Assembly (NCBI GenBank): GCA_051009035.1
Contig: JBPCWY010000228.1
Coordinates: 1-6,830 of the forward strand
Length of the DNA stretch: 6,830 nt
Reading direction: 5' to 3'
Source: Persebacter sp051009035
GTDB lineage: Bacteria > Pseudomonadota > Gammaproteobacteria > Tethybacterales > Persebacteraceae
This document shows positions 5,350 to 6,830 of this stretch, in pieces. The notes under the pieces were generated by a model. It saw nothing but the letters and a program-made list of their open reading frames with translations, did not search any database and was not told the DNA's origin. The position numbers were made by a program, and so were the translations under genes. Position 1 is the stretch's first letter; each line of letters opens with the position of its first letter.

Positions 5350-6830
5350 ATGATTTCCATTGTCGGAAAGCCCAAAACCGGCATCGGCGCGAGTTTGCTG
5401 CGCGCGCGCGACGGCGAAGAATCGGCGTTTAGCGCCGAAGATTACGAGTTGTTCAACGACAAACTCAAAGAAGAAACGGAGCTCGCCGCCGCGTGGGGCG
5501 TGCGCAAACAATACCTGCCGCTGCACCCGCAAACCCTCGGCTGCGAAGTGGAAAGCTGCCTCATCGGCGACGACGGCGCGCCGCTTCCCGCCGCCGAACA
5601 ATTCATGGAATATTTCGCCAACAGCAACGGCTATTACGAAATGGCGAAATTTAACATGGAATTTGAAATTGACCCGGTCGGTTTGGCGCGCCGCCCGTTT
5701 TCGGAGCTGCGCGATTCTTTGGAAAATAACCGCATGCATTCCTCCCGCTGCGCCGACATGGTGGGCGCCAAAATTTTGCTGTCCGGCATTTTGCCGTCTT
5801 TGCAGCGCGGACATTTAACCGCCGAAATGGTTACCGGGCGCAGCCATTTTCGCGCGCTGGAAAAACAACTGCGCCTGCTCAACAAAAACCGCCCGTTTCA
5901 TGTCAACATCGGCGAAGGCGAAGACGCGCTCCATTTTGACGCGGACAATCTCAGCATTGAAGGCGCGGCGAATTCTCTGCAAGTGCATTTAAGCGTGGAA
6001 GAGCCGCTCTCCGCGGCGTATTACAACGCGGCGCAAATGGTTTCCGCGCTCACCGCGGGGATTGCCGCCAACTCGCCTTTTTTGCTGGGCAAGCGGCTGT
6101 GGGAAGAAACGCGCGTGCCGTTGTTTGAACAAATTATGTACGAGCGGTTTGTCGGGCGCAACGCCCAAAGCTTGCCTTACGGACGCCGGTGCGACGATAT
6201 TTTCGGACACGGTTATTTGCAAGATTCGCTGCTGGAATTATTCCAGGACAATTTTGTCGCGCTCGCCGCGCTGTTGCCGATTGCGCGCGACGACCCGCCG
6301 GAAAACATGATGCATTTAATTTTGCACAACCGCGACATATTGCGCTGGAACCGCCCGGTGCTGGGTTTTGCCAATAACGCGCCGTTTTTGCGCATAGAAC
6401 ACCGCGTCATGCCGTCCGGTCCGACGACCGCGGACATGACCGCAAACATGGCTTTTTACACCGGGCTGGTGCGCCATTTGCATCTGGCGTTTGTCGGCGC
6501 AACGGCGCGCACGACAAAAGTGCGGATGCCGTTTTCCGCCGTGCGCGACAATTTTTACCGCGCCGCGCGGGACGGACTCAAAGCGGAAATTGACTGGCTC
6601 GGCGAAACTATTTGCCTGCGCGATTTAATTTTAGGAAAAGCGTTAACCTACGCCGAGCGCGGGCTTGAAGCGGCGGGCGTGGACAAAGACGAAATTGCCG
6701 AGTGGCTGGGAATTATCCGCGCGCGCGCCGATTCCGGACAAAACGGCAGCGTTTGGCAGCAGCGTTTTGCCGCCAAACACGGCGCGGACGAAAACGGTTT
6801 GCGCGCGTTGTCAAACGCCTATTGGCAAAA
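5350..6830 (+). CDS. GCS2-type carboxylate-amine ligase (glutamate-cysteine ligase-like), 3' end outside the window
   Basis: The frame is open from the ATG at 5350 to the window end (493 codons), so the C-terminus is missing. Patterns fit the GCS2 family (plant-type glutamate-cysteine ligase and YbdK relatives), which makes gamma-glutamyl-type amide bonds with ATP. These are LGCEVESCLIG (63-73), the usual ExE strand; a central block PFHVNIGEG (182-190); NSLQVHLSVEEP (208-219), comparable to the QVNLDF strand of plant enzymes; IAANSPFLLGKRLWEETR (238-255); and IEHRVMPSGPTTADMTANMA (349-368), comparable to EVRVMD in YbdK. The protein is longer than YbdK (372 aa) and near the plant-type size. 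No Shine-Dalgarno sequence is well placed (GGGG is only 1 nt from the ATG), so translation may be coupled to rho, which ends 14 nt upstream. Substrates cannot be told from sequence: glutathione synthesis is plausible but not shown. Confidence 0.85.
   Translation, partial: MISIVGKPKTGIGASLLRARDGEESAFSAEDYELFNDKLKEETELAAAWGVRKQYLPLHPQTLGCEVESCLIGDDGAPLPAAEQFMEYFANSNGYYEMAKFNMEFEIDPVGLARRPFSELRDSLENNRMHSSRCADMVGAKILLSGILPSLQRGHLTAEMVTGRSHFRALEKQLRLLNKNRPFHVNIGEGEDALHFDADNLSIEGAANSLQVHLSVEEPLSAAYYNAAQMVSALTAGIAANSPFLLGKRLWEETRVPLFEQIMYERFVGRNAQSLPYGRRCDDIFGHGYLQDSLLELFQDNFVALAALLPIARDDPPENMMHLILHNRDILRWNRPVLGFANNAPFLRIEHRVMPSGPTTADMTANMAFYTGLVRHLHLAFVGATARTTKVRMPFSAVRDNFYRAARDGLKAEIDWLGETICLRDLILGKALTYAERGLEAAGVDKDEIAEWLGIIRARADSGQNGSVWQQRFAAKHGADENGLRALSNAYWQ

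Noticed and set aside
5134..5814. Minus-strand 226-codon frame across the rho/GCS2 junction
   Set aside because: It is antisense to two conserved coding regions, with composition typical of a complement frame.
1..6830. CRISPR array, transposon ends, toxin-antitoxin or defence cassette, tRNA
   Set aside because: No regularly spaced repeats, transposase motifs, tRNA T-loop pattern or defence domains were found on either strand; gene content is housekeeping.

Overview
The window looks like chromosomal core DNA of a Gram-negative proteobacterium. The LPS inner-core genes (Kdo transferase next to a heptosyltransferase-like gene) imply an outer membrane with Kdo. The Rho sequence has a beta/gammaproteobacterial character: its stretch around residues 202-240 reads like betaproteobacterial Rho, while trxA-rho adjacency is known from E. 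coli. The DNA is GC-rich, with GCG/GCC, CGC and GGC dominating the four-fold boxes. It keeps AAA, GAA, TTT, TTG and many short A/T runs, which suggests an uncultivated beta- or gammaproteobacterium rather than a familiar model genus. The genus assignment is inference only.

The left half (9-3363) is a tightly packed minus-strand cluster. In transcription order it holds a YkgJ-type cysteine-cluster protein, RidA, a divergent GT9 (WaaC-like) protein, WaaA (Kdo transferase) and a 61-residue unknown helical protein. Gaps are 16, 1, -1 and 27 nt, so this is very probably one operon. A possible weak terminator lies at its left end.

The right half (3540-6830) is on the plus strand: thioredoxin (trxA), transcription terminator Rho (rho, with an unusual 48-residue N-terminal extension), and a GCS2-type carboxylate-amine (glutamate-cysteine ligase-like) enzyme that runs off the window. 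The 176-bp divergent intergenic region (3364-3539) holds a good sigma70 promoter (TTGATT, 17 bp, TGGTATGAT) for trxA-rho. It also holds a possible opposing -10 for the minus-strand operon, overlapping it face to face.

I see no CRISPR, phage, transposon, tRNA, rRNA or defence cassette, and no convincing undescribed system. The observations most worth a second look are these: the WaaC-like protein keeps the GT9 fold pattern but lacks every recognisable catalytic or donor-binding residue of WaaC; a thiol-ligase-like enzyme is placed directly after trxA-rho; Rho carries an extra N-terminus; and a small orphan ORF has its own extended -10 promoter.
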